This document shows positions 25,691 to 35,204 of a DNA stretch of 64,000 bases, one piece after another. The position numbers and the translations under genes are program-made. Source of the stretch: Sphingobacterium thalpophilum (lineage in GTDB: Bacteria; Bacteroidota; Bacteroidia; Sphingobacteriales; Sphingobacteriaceae); assembly GCF_901482695.1 (NCBI RefSeq), contig NZ_LR590484.1:1240001-1304000 (forward strand), given 5' to 3'. Position 1 is the stretch's first letter; each line of letters opens with the position of its first letter. The notes below the pieces were generated by a model. It made no database searches and had not been told where the DNA came from. It worked only from the letters and a program-made list of their open reading frames with translations.

Positions 25691-25741
25691 AGAGGCCATA
25701 CACATTTGTTACATCTGAATGTGGTCACACGACCGGCCTCT
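25691..25741 (+). other. Nested inverted repeats before porX
   Basis: AGAGGCC (25691-25697) pairs with GGCCTCT (25735-25741), and inside it CACATT (25701-25706) pairs with AATGTG (25718-25723). The structure ends 26 bases before the porX ATG. The upstream gene is divergent, so it is not an ordinary terminator; a structured leader RNA or protein site is more likely. Confidence 0.5.
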
Positions 25742-25767
25742 GATATATATAGACATATAATAACAAG

Positions 25768-27321
25768 ATGCAAAAAACACATATTCTCTGGGCCGATGAT
25801 GAAATTGATTTTCTAAAACCACATATATTGTTTTTAGAAAGTAAGGGGTATAAAGTTGACACGGTCAACAATGGAAATGATGCTGTTGAAGCCTTTAAAA
25901 ATGGTTTTTTTCACTTAGTATTTCTGGACGAAAACATGCCCGGGCTGACAGGGCTCGAAACGCTCGCAATTCTCAAATCCGTCAATCCAACTGTTCCTAT
26001 CGTGCTCGTGACAAAGAATGAAGAAGAACACGTCATGGAAGACGCCATCGGTTCCAAAATAGACGATTATCTCATAAAACCTGTAAATCCCAAACAGATT
26101 TTGATGACGATAAAAAAACTTACTGAAAACAAACGTATTGTCAACGAGAAGACATCCATGGCCTATCAGCAGGATTTTCGTAATCTCGGCATGATCCTAA
26201 ATGACAATCTGGACTTTAAACAGTGGTCAGAAGTGTATAAAAAGTTAGTATATTGGGAACTATCGCTCGAGAAACTCGAAGATAGCAATATGCACGAAAT
26301 ATTGACCATGCAAAAGTCGGAAGCCAATATGCAGTTTTCCAAATTTATCGAAAACAATTATATCAATTGGATCAACCGTCCTGAAATTGCCCCGATATTA
26401 TCCCACCAGCTATTTAAAAAAAAGGTATTTCCAGCACTTGATGAGGAAAAGTCCACATTTTTCATCTTGATTGACAACTTACGGTACGATCAATGGAAAA
26501 TCATCAATGAAGTCATCACCGATTATTTTAGACTGGAAGAAGAAACCAACTATTTCAGTATCCTTCCCACAGCGACGCAGTACGCCAGAAACGCTATTTT
26601 CAGCGGATTGACACCACTCGAAATGGAAAAACGCTTCCCAAAAATGTGGCAGAACGATGAAGACGAAGGCGGCAAAAATCTATACGAAGATAAATTTTTG
26701 GAGGATCAGATAAAAAGACTTTACCGTAAGCCTATCAAACACTCTTATACAAAAGTCCTGACGCTGGAACAAGGCAAGGACGTCTTAGACAACTTAGGCA
26801 ACCTGCTGCACAATCAGCTCAATGTACTGGTTTACAACTTTGTCGACATGCTGTCCCATGCGCGGACGGATAGTTCAATGATCCGCGAGCTGGCAAATGA
26901 CGAAGGCGCTTACCGATCTCTTACCCTATCCTGGTTTGAACATTCCCCGTTGCTCGAAGTCCTAAAATGGTTGTCACAAAAAAAAGTTCGTGTTATTGTG
27001 ACTACCGACCACGGTACAATACGAGTAAAAAAACCGAGTAAAATAGTTGGTGACCGAAATACCAATACAAATCTGAGGTATAAGCAAGGAAAAAACCTGA
27101 ATTATATCGAAAAGGATGTCTTTGCCATCAAGAACCCACATGAGGCACAGCTGCCCAAGCTGCATGTCAGTTCTACGTATGCCTTCGCTAAAGAGGATTT
27201 CTATTTCGTCTATCCGAATAATTACAATCAATTTGTCAATTATTTCAATGGAACATTTCAGCACGGTGGCATATCTTTGGAAGAAATGATCATCCCCTTT
27301 GCGACATACTTACCGAAATAG
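25768..27321 (+). CDS. porX: PorX, type IX secretion response regulator/phosphatase
   Basis: 517 residues. Receiver domain (about 1-120) with acidic WADDE and phospho-acceptor Asp54 in VFLDENMPG, then a helical linker and a PglZ-like alkaline-phosphatase-superfamily domain (about 200-517) with metal-site motifs FFILIDNLRYDQW, TDHGTIRV and HGGISLEEMIIPF. PorX controls type IX secretion and gliding genes in Bacteroidota, with PorY as partner kinase and a role with sigma factor SigP; neither is in this window. tsaE begins 13 bases downstream. Confidence 0.95.
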   Translation: MQKTHILWADDEIDFLKPHILFLESKGYKVDTVNNGNDAVEAFKNGFFHLVFLDENMPGLTGLETLAILKSVNPTVPIVLVTKNEEEHVMEDAIGSKIDDYLIKPVNPKQILMTIKKLTENKRIVNEKTSMAYQQDFRNLGMILNDNLDFKQWSEVYKKLVYWELSLEKLEDSNMHEILTMQKSEANMQFSKFIENNYINWINRPEIAPILSHQLFKKKVFPALDEEKSTFFILIDNLRYDQWKIINEVITDYFRLEEETNYFSILPTATQYARNAIFSGLTPLEMEKRFPKMWQNDEDEGGKNLYEDKFLEDQIKRLYRKPIKHSYTKVLTLEQGKDVLDNLGNLLHNQLNVLVYNFVDMLSHARTDSSMIRELANDEGAYRSLTLSWFEHSPLLEVLKWLSQKKVRVIVTTDHGTIRVKKPSKIVGDRNTNTNLRYKQGKNLNYIEKDVFAIKNPHEAQLPKLHVSSTYAFAKEDFYFVYPNNYNQFVNYFNGTFQHGGISLEEMIIPFATYLPK

Positions 27322-27333
27322 TAATTTTGCAGT

Positions 27334-27744
27334 ATGGAAATTATCGTAAACTCGACAGCAGATCTTGCTGTTGCAGCACAATCGCTTTTAAATAGTTTCC
27401 CTACGACTCGTATATTTCTATTATATGGGCCAATGGGAGCAGGGAAAACAACCTTTGTTAAGTCCTTGTGCGAACAGCTTGGTGTAAAAGATAGCACCTC
27501 AAGTCCGACATTTTCCATCGTGAATGAGTATGCGTCCGACGCTGGGCCGATCTATCATTTTGATTTTTACAGAATCAAGGACGAGCAGGAAGCGTTTGAT
27601 TTCGGCTACGAGGAATATTTTTATTCAGGTGCTTATTGTTTTGTCGAATGGCCTGAGAAAATTCCGAATCTCCTTCCGGAAGAAGCGAAAGAAATACATA
27701 TCAGCATTCTCGACACCAACACACGTAACATATCCATTTCTTAA
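27334..27744 (+). CDS. tsaE: tRNA t6A biosynthesis ATPase TsaE
   Basis: 136 residues, normal length. Walker A GPMGAGKTTFV (about residue 32), STSSPTFSIVNEY and HFDFYRIKDEQE are the family motifs. It is the ATPase needed with TsaB, TsaC/Sua5 and TsaD for threonylcarbamoylation of A37 in tRNA. Its Sua5/TsaC partner is also in this window at 37058. Lies directly after porX, an arrangement common in the phylum. Confidence 0.93.
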   Translation: MEIIVNSTADLAVAAQSLLNSFPTTRIFLLYGPMGAGKTTFVKSLCEQLGVKDSTSSPTFSIVNEYASDAGPIYHFDFYRIKDEQEAFDFGYEEYFYSGAYCFVEWPEKIPNLLPEEAKEIHISILDTNTRNISIS

Positions 27745-27760
27745 TCCCATCTCCCCCATT

Positions 27761-28801
27761 ATGGCTCATTCATCCTCCTGTCAGTATATTCCTTCAGACA
27801 CCCATGTACCGGGACTGGCTGCAATCCACGCGCAGCAGTTAAGCTTTTCGTTCCACGAAAATAACGAACAGCTGGCCGTGGAAGACGCTTCCTTTGCGAT
27901 TGAAGAAGGAAAGATAACAGCTATAATTGGGGAATCGGGCAGTGGAAAAAGCACATTGCTCCGATTGATATATGGCCTATTGGAGCCCTCAAACGGAACT
28001 GTCCGCTATAAAGGCTGGCAGGTCCCGACCCGCAAAGACAAATTAATCCCTGGACACGATGCCATGAAGCTCGTCTCACAGGGCTTTGACGACCTTAATA
28101 CCTATGCGAACGTATGGGACAATGTGGCTTCACAGTTACCAAACACCGACATTAAGCGTAAAGAGGATAAGACCGCCGAAATATTGAGCAGGCTGCGGAT
28201 AGCCCACTTGGCGAAAAAAAGGGTAGCTGATATCAGCGGTGGTGAAAAACAGCGCGTCGCCATCTGCCGAGCTCTCATCAATGAACCGGAGGTGCTGCTA
28301 ATGGACGAGCCTTTCAATCAGGTCGACGCCTCATTCCGCGACACCCTGCAGCAGGACATCAAATCTATTGTCAGAGAGACAGGCCTTACCATCATCTTAG
28401 TATCACATGACCCTACCGAAGTACTTGCATTGGCAGACGATCTTATTGTCATGAAGTCGGGAAAGATCCTGGATCAGAATGACCCCCACCGCCTGTATAC
28501 CAGACCCTCCCACCCTTACACGGCTCAGCTATTAGCAAAAAGCAACATCTTATCCGCCGAAAAAGCTGTACATTTGGGCATAGCAGGAGATAAAACCATC
28601 GCTATACATCAGGAATGGATCTCCATCAGCCCTGCAGAACACTCACCCTTCTTTGTCAAAGAGGTTAAATTCCGGGGCTTCTATTACGAGATCGTTGTCA
28701 CTAACAACCTGCTTGACCTGCATTGCATCAGCACCTCACAGCTTGTTCCTGAGAAAAAACAAGCTGTAGATCTGACAATTTCAGACTGGATTGCTTTCTA
28801 A
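27761..28801 (+). CDS. ABC transporter ATP-binding protein
   Basis: 346 residues from ATG 27761; the frame stays open further upstream, but that part overlaps tsaE in another frame and carries no family sequence. Walker A GESGSGKST, signature ISGGEKQRVA, Walker B VLLMDEPFNQVD, then a C-terminal extension of about 100 residues like those of importer ATPases (PotA/FbpC type). No permease or binding protein is close, so substrate is unknown. It starts 16 bases after tsaE. Confidence 0.85.
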   Translation: MAHSSSCQYIPSDTHVPGLAAIHAQQLSFSFHENNEQLAVEDASFAIEEGKITAIIGESGSGKSTLLRLIYGLLEPSNGTVRYKGWQVPTRKDKLIPGHDAMKLVSQGFDDLNTYANVWDNVASQLPNTDIKRKEDKTAEILSRLRIAHLAKKRVADISGGEKQRVAICRALINEPEVLLMDEPFNQVDASFRDTLQQDIKSIVRETGLTIILVSHDPTEVLALADDLIVMKSGKILDQNDPHRLYTRPSHPYTAQLLAKSNILSAEKAVHLGIAGDKTIAIHQEWISISPAEHSPFFVKEVKFRGFYYEIVVTNNLLDLHCISTSQLVPEKKQAVDLTISDWIAF

Positions 28802-28832
28802 CCTCTACAGAGCCATTACCCAACCGTTTTAT

Positions 28833-29681
28833 TTACAATTGGGAAAGCCAGGATAAAAAGGCATCAAACCACATTTTATCCGAAGTCTTGTTGATCAGGC
28901 CGAATCCATGCCCGCCCTGTTTAAACGTATAGAGTTTGTTGGCCACATGCGCCTTGTCAAGTGCCGCCATCATCCGGTAACTATTCTCAATCGGAACGGC
29001 AGTATCATCTTTAGCGTGCACAAAGAAGACCGGGCATACATCGGAGGATACCTGCAGGTCGGAGGAAAAAAGCTTGATCATATCCTCCGACGGATTTTCG
29101 CCAATCAGATTGATGCGTGATCCCTTGTGCGTAACATCATTCTCCATGGAGATCACAGGATAAATCAGTCCCGCGAAATCGGGTCTGAGGGAAATGTGAC
29201 CAGGGTTAGAAATATAATCTTTTTTAAACTTGGTAATCAAAGTAGAAGCCAGATGCCCACCTGCAGAAAATCCGATCACACCCACTTTTTTGAACTCGGG
29301 ATGCGTGGTTCTGATCAACTGCATCGCACGCTGTGCGTCCTGAAGTGGCCCTATACTCTTATCCCGCATAATATTCGGCGATGGCAGTCTATACTGTAAC
29401 ACATATGCAGCATACCCATTTTTCACGAGTTCTTTGGCCACAGCATGTCCTTCATGATCCATGGCGATATGCGAATAGCCACCTCCAGGGATAACGAGAA
29501 CAGCAATATTCTTTATTGCAGGGCCCTCCGGTATATAGGCAAATATTTTGGGAACATTTTTTTCGGTAAGAGCCTGCGGATTATCCGTTGTGTTAGGAAT
29601 ACTATCTGCATATAGGTTTGTTGCATCCTGAGCCTTTGTCAATGAGATCAAAGAAAATAAGATCATAATAATTCTTTTCAT
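28833..29681 (-). CDS. Exported alpha/beta hydrolase, esterase-like
   Basis: 282 residues from ATG 29681, which begins the signal peptide MKRIIMILFSLISLTKAQ; an ATG six codons earlier is less suitable. Alpha/beta-hydrolase fold with oxyanion motif VIPGGGYSHIAMDHEG, nucleophile Ser in VGVIGFSAGGHLAST, and Asp/His pair in HAKDDTAVPIENS and GGHGFGL. This is the BD-FAE/acetylxylan-esterase-like group that removes acetyl groups from plant polysaccharide fragments. No sugar locus adjoins it. Convergent with the ABC gene. Confidence 0.85.
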   Translation of the reverse strand: MKRIIMILFSLISLTKAQDATNLYADSIPNTTDNPQALTEKNVPKIFAYIPEGPAIKNIAVLVIPGGGYSHIAMDHEGHAVAKELVKNGYAAYVLQYRLPSPNIMRDKSIGPLQDAQRAMQLIRTTHPEFKKVGVIGFSAGGHLASTLITKFKKDYISNPGHISLRPDFAGLIYPVISMENDVTHKGSRINLIGENPSEDMIKLFSSDLQVSSDVCPVFFVHAKDDTAVPIENSYRMMAALDKAHVANKLYTFKQGGHGFGLINKTSDKMWFDAFLSWLSQL

Positions 29682-29706
29682 CGGTTTAAGTTTGTTCATG
29701 TATATT

Positions 29707-30918
29707 TTATAGTGAAGACACGACCAATAGATCCAGATCTTTGGCAGTCATATTAAAGCGGTCGGCCATATCAGCATTCGTCAGGTTGCCCTGATAAAGG
29801 TAAATGGAACTCCTGATCCCCGGATTCTTCCAGATGGCATTTCTCAGGCCTCCGAGCTCCGCAAAATCCAACAATATAGAGGTGAAAATATTGCTCATGG
29901 CATAGGTGGCTGTCCGCGCCACACGCGAAGCAATATTGGGGACACAATAATGAATCACATCAAATTTGCGAAAGACAGGCTTATCGTGTGAAGTTACCTC
30001 TGAGGTCTCAAAATTTCCGCCTTGATCAATACTCACATCGATAATCACCGAATTAGGCTTCATTTTGGACACCGTTTCTTCGGAAATTACGCAGGCCGAA
30101 CGCCCATTGCGGGCACGCAATGCACCAATGACGACGTCTGAACTAATAACAGCTTTATTTAAAATAATCGGTTGTATCACAGATGTAAAAACCCTGCTGC
30201 CCAGATTATTTTGCAGCCGTCTCAGTTTATAGATGGAATTGTCAAATACCTTCACCTCCGCTCCGAGCGCCAGCGCCGTTCGTGCAGCCTGCTCGCCTAC
30301 GGTCCCAGCACCTATAATCACGACCTCCGTCGAAGCTACTCCTGTAACTCCTCCGAGCATCAGGCCCTTCCCCCCAAATGCATTGCTCAAATATTCACCG
30401 GCAATCAAAGTCGCTGTCGCCCCCACAATTTCGCTCATAGCGCGAACCACCGCCAAACAACCGCCCTCATCTCTTAAATACTCATAGGAAATCGCAGTAA
30501 TCTTTTTATGCATCAATGCTTTCAGTACCTCCACATTCATCAGCGAGGGCTGCTGCGACGACAATAGCAGTTGTCTCTCCTTCATCAACTTAACTTCTGC
30601 CACAGTCGGGCTGCCTACTTTAATGATCAGATCGGCCTGATACACCTCCTCCCTGGAAGAAACAATCCGCGCGCCCTGCTCGCTGTAGTGATGGTCCAAA
30701 AAGTTCGCCCCGGCACCCGCACCAGTTTCAATCACGACCTCATGCCCATTCTCGACCAACAAGGCAACCGCCAATGGAGTCAAGCATATACGCTTTTCCT
30801 GGAAGGAGATTTCTTTTGGAATACCGATAAAAAGACTTTTTGCATTCTTTTTCTTCTCAAACAACATCTCTTTTGGAGAAATCATGGCCTGATTCGCAAG
30901 CTTCCCTAACTCATTCAT
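29707..30918 (-). CDS. ald: Alanine dehydrogenase
   Basis: 403 residues. NAD-dependent oxidative deamination of alanine to pyruvate and ammonia. N-terminal substrate domain with GIPKEISFQEKRICLTP, and nucleotide domain with VIIGAGTVGEQAARTALALGA, both typical of the Ald/transhydrogenase-alpha family. The first 25 residues extend beyond the classical start, as in other Bacteroidota members. Divergent from the CapD-like gene. Confidence 0.92.
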   Translation of the reverse strand: MNELGKLANQAMISPKEMLFEKKKNAKSLFIGIPKEISFQEKRICLTPLAVALLVENGHEVVIETGAGAGANFLDHHYSEQGARIVSSREEVYQADLIIKVGSPTVAEVKLMKERQLLLSSQQPSLMNVEVLKALMHKKITAISYEYLRDEGGCLAVVRAMSEIVGATATLIAGEYLSNAFGGKGLMLGGVTGVASTEVVIIGAGTVGEQAARTALALGAEVKVFDNSIYKLRRLQNNLGSRVFTSVIQPIILNKAVISSDVVIGALRARNGRSACVISEETVSKMKPNSVIIDVSIDQGGNFETSEVTSHDKPVFRKFDVIHYCVPNIASRVARTATYAMSNIFTSILLDFAELGGLRNAIWKNPGIRSSIYLYQGNLTNADMADRFNMTAKDLDLLVVSSL

Positions 30919-31073
30919 CTTATTAAATTGACTTTAGCTAAAATTACGATAAATAATCAATCTAATCAAAACGAAGATGAATATGCTTGCTTCTACAGGA
31001 ATATTATACCACAAAGCCCATTGGAATGACGCAAAATTCTCTACATTTGTCTTAGTAAAACAGATATAATAAC

Positions 31074-32999
31074 ATGCTTAGTAAAGTCAGTATCGTACCC
31101 AGATGGATCATCTTTTTGTTGGATATTTTCAGCGTCTCCATGGCTTATCTCCTCGCAAACGTCATTTATTACGACTTTAACTTTGACTTTCTAACTGACA
31201 TAGACTTCAGTATCCGATTCATCCTTTTTATCAGCGTCTGCTCTTTGTCTTTTTACCTGTTCAAGATGTATACAGGGATAATTCGTTACACAAGCGCGAT
31301 AGATTCCATACGCATATTATCGACGATCATATTCAGTGTCTTCGTTCTTTTGGTGATCAAATTAATCATTCAGGCCAACGAAATTGAACGCAACATTCCT
31401 ACCGCATTGATTATATTCTTTGCCCTGTTTTCCTTTCTAATTCTGACCGTTTACCGGACTATCATAAAGATTTTCTTTCTCTATACCAAGAAAGTGAATG
31501 GCACCAGAAAGAAAACGCTGATCTATGGTGCAGGAGATTTGGGCATTGCAGTCAAAAGAACCTTAGATCACGATATTCGCTCCAAAAATGCCATCATCGG
31601 ATTTTTGGATGACAACGACCAGAAAATCAACAAAGTCATCGACGGAACCAAAATCTATTCCTCGAAAAAGTTCAGCCATCTGATCGGCACCCTCAACGTT
31701 GAGGAAGTCATCATTGCCTCGCACAACATTCCGTCGGAACGCAAAAACGAAATTACAGACATAGCATTAGAACGCAATGTCAGTATCCTGACGCTTCCAC
31801 CAGTGAAAAAGATAATGAATGGGGACCTCAATCCCAATCAGATACAGAAAATAAAAATCGAGGATCTGCTCGAACGCGATCCGATTAAAATCAATGACGA
31901 CCATATCCTGAACCAGACAAAGGGCAAAAGGATATTGGTCACCGGTGCGGCAGGTTCCATTGGAAGCGAAATTGCCTCCCAGTTGGGAAAATATGAACCG
32001 CAGATGATTATTCTTTGCGACCAGGCTGAATCACCGTTACACAATTTGCAATTGGACCTGCAGGATGAATTTCCCAATCAGGTGTACCACACATATATTG
32101 CAGATATCCGGAGCACGAAAAGAATGCGCCTGCTCTTTGAAACCTTCAAGCCCCATTATGTGTATCACGCAGCGGCCTATAAGCATGTGCCTATGATGGA
32201 AAACCACCCTCTGGAAGCTGTGCAGACCAATGTCATGGGGACAAAAAACCTTGCTGATCTGGCCGTGGAATTTCAGGTCGAAAAATTTGTGTTTGTGTCC
32301 ACAGATAAAGCAGTCAACCCCACCAATATTATGGGTGCAACAAAACGCATAGCCGAAATATATGTGCAGTCCCTAAACAACCATCTGGAGAGCCAGACTC
32401 ACGGCACCGCGAATACGAAATTCATTACCACCCGCTTTGGCAATGTACTCGGCTCAAACGGATCGGTAATACCCAGGTTCAGAGACCAAATTCAAAAAGG
32501 AGGGCCTGTTACGGTAACCCACCCCGAAATCACGCGCTATTTTATGACGATTCCTGAGGCCTGCCGCTTAGTACTGGAAGCTGGGGCTATGGGACAGGGA
32601 GGAGAGATATTCGTCTTTGACATGGGCAAATCGGTCAAGATTGTTGAACTTGCGAAGAAAATGATCCGGCTTTCGGGTTTCAAACCTAACGAAGATATCG
32701 AAATAAAATTCACAGGATTAAGACCCGGGGAAAAACTGTACGAAGAGCTATTAAACGACTTGGAAAACACCCTCCCCACACATCACGAGAAAATTATGAT
32801 TGCCAAAGTACGGGAAAATGATTACAGCATCGTGAGCCTCAAACTCGATGAACTAAACCGCCGTTTAGCGACACAAAACAAAAACGAGGTTGTCTATCAA
32901 ATGAAAATCATTGTACCGGAGTTTAAAAGTAAAAATTCCATCTATGAACAGCTGGACAAGGAAATTGAGCTGTCAAATGAGTCAGAACGCAAAAGTTAA
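31074..32999 (+). CDS. Polysaccharide biosynthesis protein, CapD/FlaA1/WbpM type
   Basis: 641 residues. Four to five membrane helices (about 10-125), a first Rossmann domain (GAGDLGIAVKRTLD) and a second SDR domain with VTGAAGSIGSEIA (about 285) and the MGATKR catalytic lysine. This is the large membrane-bound 4,6-dehydratase/epimerase family acting on UDP-GlcNAc-type sugars for O-antigen or capsule. A TACATTTG box sits at 31042-31049. Single gene here; no polysaccharide cluster is adjacent. Confidence 0.9.
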   Translation: MLSKVSIVPRWIIFLLDIFSVSMAYLLANVIYYDFNFDFLTDIDFSIRFILFISVCSLSFYLFKMYTGIIRYTSAIDSIRILSTIIFSVFVLLVIKLIIQANEIERNIPTALIIFFALFSFLILTVYRTIIKIFFLYTKKVNGTRKKTLIYGAGDLGIAVKRTLDHDIRSKNAIIGFLDDNDQKINKVIDGTKIYSSKKFSHLIGTLNVEEVIIASHNIPSERKNEITDIALERNVSILTLPPVKKIMNGDLNPNQIQKIKIEDLLERDPIKINDDHILNQTKGKRILVTGAAGSIGSEIASQLGKYEPQMIILCDQAESPLHNLQLDLQDEFPNQVYHTYIADIRSTKRMRLLFETFKPHYVYHAAAYKHVPMMENHPLEAVQTNVMGTKNLADLAVEFQVEKFVFVSTDKAVNPTNIMGATKRIAEIYVQSLNNHLESQTHGTANTKFITTRFGNVLGSNGSVIPRFRDQIQKGGPVTVTHPEITRYFMTIPEACRLVLEAGAMGQGGEIFVFDMGKSVKIVELAKKMIRLSGFKPNEDIEIKFTGLRPGEKLYEELLNDLENTLPTHHEKIMIAKVRENDYSIVSLKLDELNRRLATQNKNEVVYQMKIIVPEFKSKNSIYEQLDKEIELSNESERKS

Positions 33000-33021
33000 T
33001 TCATTTTAAAATTGTAAAACG

Positions 33022-33052
33022 CTTGCAAATTTGCCCGAAAAGTGTATTTTTG
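33022..33052 (+). promoter_or_regulatory. Promoter of the TPR gene, CTTG-N19-TATTTTTG
   Basis: A CTTG at 33022-33025 and TATTTTTG at 33045-33052 fit the Bacteroidota promoter pattern with one -33 mismatch. The ATG at 33077 leaves a leader of about 18 bases. Confidence 0.6.
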
Positions 33053-33076
33053 CAATCCATATTTTACTGATTAGTA

Positions 33077-33748
33077 ATGTCTAAAAATACAAATAATACA
33101 AATCAAGGTTTCAAACCTTCAAAAGGATCTTTTTTTCAAGATAATCAGAAGAGCGTAGTCTTTATCTTAGGCGGTGTCGTTGTTTTGATTCTTCTTTATT
33201 TCGGGTATCAGAAGCTTTATTTACAGCCTAGAGCCGAAGAGGCTTCCAACCGGATGTATAAAGCAGAGCAGCTTGCCCCCATCGATTCATTACAAAACAA
33301 AGCTATCTCTGGTGACGGATCCTTCCTTGGATTTAAACAAATTGCTGAAGAATATTCAAATACAAAATCGGCTAATATTGCTAACGCTTATTTAGGTGGC
33401 CTTTACTTACGTCAGGGAAAATTTGATGAAGCAGTAAAGGCACTCGAAAAATATTCGCCAACCGGCAGTCAGATTTTAGACCCACTGGTCATCGGTCTTA
33501 CCGGTGATGCTTATTCTGAACTAAAGGATTACAAAAAAGCAGCAGACTACTACAAACAAGCTTCGGAGAAATCGAGCAATTCGTACACCACCCCGTTATT
33601 TTTGAAAAAATTGGGTCTTGTATATGAAGCGCAAAACGATTATAAAAGTGCAGAAACTGCGTATAAAAAAATCAAAACAGACTTCCCCGAAAGTCAGGAG
33701 GCCTCGACAATCGACGGTCTGTTAGGCAGAGTACAAGCGCATCTATAA
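33077..33748 (+). CDS. Membrane-anchored TPR protein, YfgM-like
   Basis: 223 residues. A short polar N-terminus, one membrane helix (about 29-45, VVFILGGVVVLILLYFG), then TPR helices over the rest, seen as GGLYLRQGKFDEAVKALEKY, AYSELKDYKKAADYYKQ and VYEAQNDYKSAETAYKK. The layout matches YfgM/BamD-like periplasmic scaffold proteins. Ends before a strong hairpin terminator. Partner not known. Confidence 0.8.
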   Translation: MSKNTNNTNQGFKPSKGSFFQDNQKSVVFILGGVVVLILLYFGYQKLYLQPRAEEASNRMYKAEQLAPIDSLQNKAISGDGSFLGFKQIAEEYSNTKSANIANAYLGGLYLRQGKFDEAVKALEKYSPTGSQILDPLVIGLTGDAYSELKDYKKAADYYKQASEKSSNSYTTPLFLKKLGLVYEAQNDYKSAETAYKKIKTDFPESQEASTIDGLLGRVQAHL

Positions 33749-33765
33749 AGATCTTAAATCACGAG

Positions 33766-33795
33766 AAAAGGGACTATTTGATAGCCCCTTTTTTT
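33766..33795 (+). terminator. Terminator after the TPR gene
   Basis: AAAAGGG pairs with CCCTTTT and CTAT with ATAG inside, with one mismatch and a 3-base loop, followed directly by a T run. Textbook intrinsic terminator. Confidence 0.9.
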
Positions 33796-33820
33796 GTGAC
33801 CGTCTAATTCATTATCTTTG
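33793..33820 (+). promoter_or_regulatory. Probable ribH promoter
   Basis: TATCTTTG at 33813-33820 matches the -7 consensus exactly. The nearest TTTG (33793-33796) leaves only 16 bases, shorter than usual, and lies in the T run of the terminator. Confidence 0.5.
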
Positions 33821-33828
33821 CTCCTATT

Positions 33829-34317
33829 ATGGCAAGTAGCATTAAAAATTTATCCGACTTTTCGCATATTCAAGTTGCGGATGCAAGCCCGTTCAGATTT
33901 GCAATAGTAGTGGCACAATGGAACGCAGAGATTACCGGCGCGTTATTGAATGGTGCAATCTCCGGCTTAGAGAAGCACGGTGCAAAAGAAAGCAATATCG
34001 AAATCATTGAGGTCCCCGGAAGCTTCGAACTAACCTCCGGAGCAGATATCGCATTGAGAAACCAAAGTTTTGATGCAGTCATTTGTTTAGGCTGTGTGAT
34101 CCAGGGCGAAACCAGACATTTCGACTTTATCTGCAATGCCGTGGCTAACGGGATTTCTAATGTTGGACTGAAATATAACAAACCTGTTATCTTCGGCGTG
34201 CTGACAACGGACAATCTTCAGCAGGCCTTGGACCGCGCAGGTGGCAAACACGGCAATAAAGGCGAAGAGGCTGCGATCACCGCAATTCAGATGGCTACCA
34301 TAGCGCAGAAATTCTAG
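33829..34317 (+). CDS. ribH: 6,7-dimethyl-8-ribityllumazine synthase
   Basis: 162 residues. Next-to-last step of riboflavin synthesis, joining a pyrimidine with 3,4-dihydroxybutanone 4-phosphate; the protein forms large shells in many bacteria. Motifs: FAIVVAQWNAEIT, the phosphate loop IQGETRHFDFICNAV with its catalytic His, and PVIFGVLTTDNLQQA. The start at 33829 follows an exact TATCTTTG -7 box by eight bases, giving a very short leader. No FMN riboswitch is visible and no other rib gene is near. Confidence 0.95.
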   Translation: MASSIKNLSDFSHIQVADASPFRFAIVVAQWNAEITGALLNGAISGLEKHGAKESNIEIIEVPGSFELTSGADIALRNQSFDAVICLGCVIQGETRHFDFICNAVANGISNVGLKYNKPVIFGVLTTDNLQQALDRAGGKHGNKGEEAAITAIQMATIAQKF

Positions 34318-34456
34318 TTTGGTATCAATTTTGTCTAGTATTTTAATCATGAAAAAGTATTTTGGGCCAACTTATTACACGCACAAATACTTTTAGTTTA
34401 AATAGATCGGTTAATAAAATATAGAATATCTTATTAATCGATTTTTATTTTTTTAT

Positions 34457-35203
34457 ATGATTATGAGAACATTATCGAATATACTTTTAGTATTCCTGTT
34501 GACGATATTCTGCCCAAAACTCATCTTTGCGCAAAATGACAGCCTCAGCAAGCAGGTCTGGAGCAGTATAGGAGGAAAACAGAAATGGGACTCTCTGCAA
34601 TATCTGGCTTTTTCAGCCAAAGGCAATGTGGTATCAGAACAACTTTCCAACGAGGAACGTAAGTTTCTCTTCAACCGCTCCACCGGCGAATGCCGCTTTG
34701 ATGGCTATAGCGGAGCAGATCAGGTCACGTACCTATTTAATTATAAGGGTGCTGGCGGCGAGAAACTATTTGTTGCTGGAAATAGCGTCAGCGATGGTCA
34801 GGAAATAAAACGGTCTATCAAAAGTCAGTTATTTGCCGACTTAAGCCTTTTATTGCTACCAACCCTGATCGAACAAAAGAATGTACAGCTTAAAAATCAG
34901 GATGAACGGTTTATTGGCGGGCAGAAACTAGCCGTCGTTAACATCAGCTCATCAGGTCCGGTCTTTGGCGAAAAACTGGATGGACTCCTTTATATCGACC
35001 AAAACACTGGCGAAATCACCCGCTACGAATACACAGATAGCAACGGGAAAGTCACGTATGAAGTGAGCAAGTATAAAGAGATCGGGGACGGCATCCGGTT
35101 GCCCAGTGTCTTTAATGCAGCTGGCAACGACAAAAAAACCTGTATATTTCCCGCTATTTCTTCATTCGTGCAAGTAGAACAAAAAAAATTTAAAGAATTG
35201 TAA
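34457..35203 (+). CDS. Exported LolA-like beta protein, unknown function
   Basis: 248 residues with a signal peptide (about 1-25, ending FAQ); an ATG two codons in is an equally good start. The mature protein is rich in beta strands with the opening QVWSSIGGKQKWDSLQYLAFSA, as seen in outer-membrane lipoprotein-sorting (LolA/LolB-like) folds of Bacteroidota. No catalytic motif. The ytxJ gene begins one base after its stop, so the two form an operon. Confidence 0.75.
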   Translation: MIMRTLSNILLVFLLTIFCPKLIFAQNDSLSKQVWSSIGGKQKWDSLQYLAFSAKGNVVSEQLSNEERKFLFNRSTGECRFDGYSGADQVTYLFNYKGAGGEKLFVAGNSVSDGQEIKRSIKSQLFADLSLLLLPTLIEQKNVQLKNQDERFIGGQKLAVVNISSSGPVFGEKLDGLLYIDQNTGEITRYEYTDSNGKVTYEVSKYKEIGDGIRLPSVFNAAGNDKKTCIFPAISSFVQVEQKKFKEL

Positions 35204-35204
35204 T

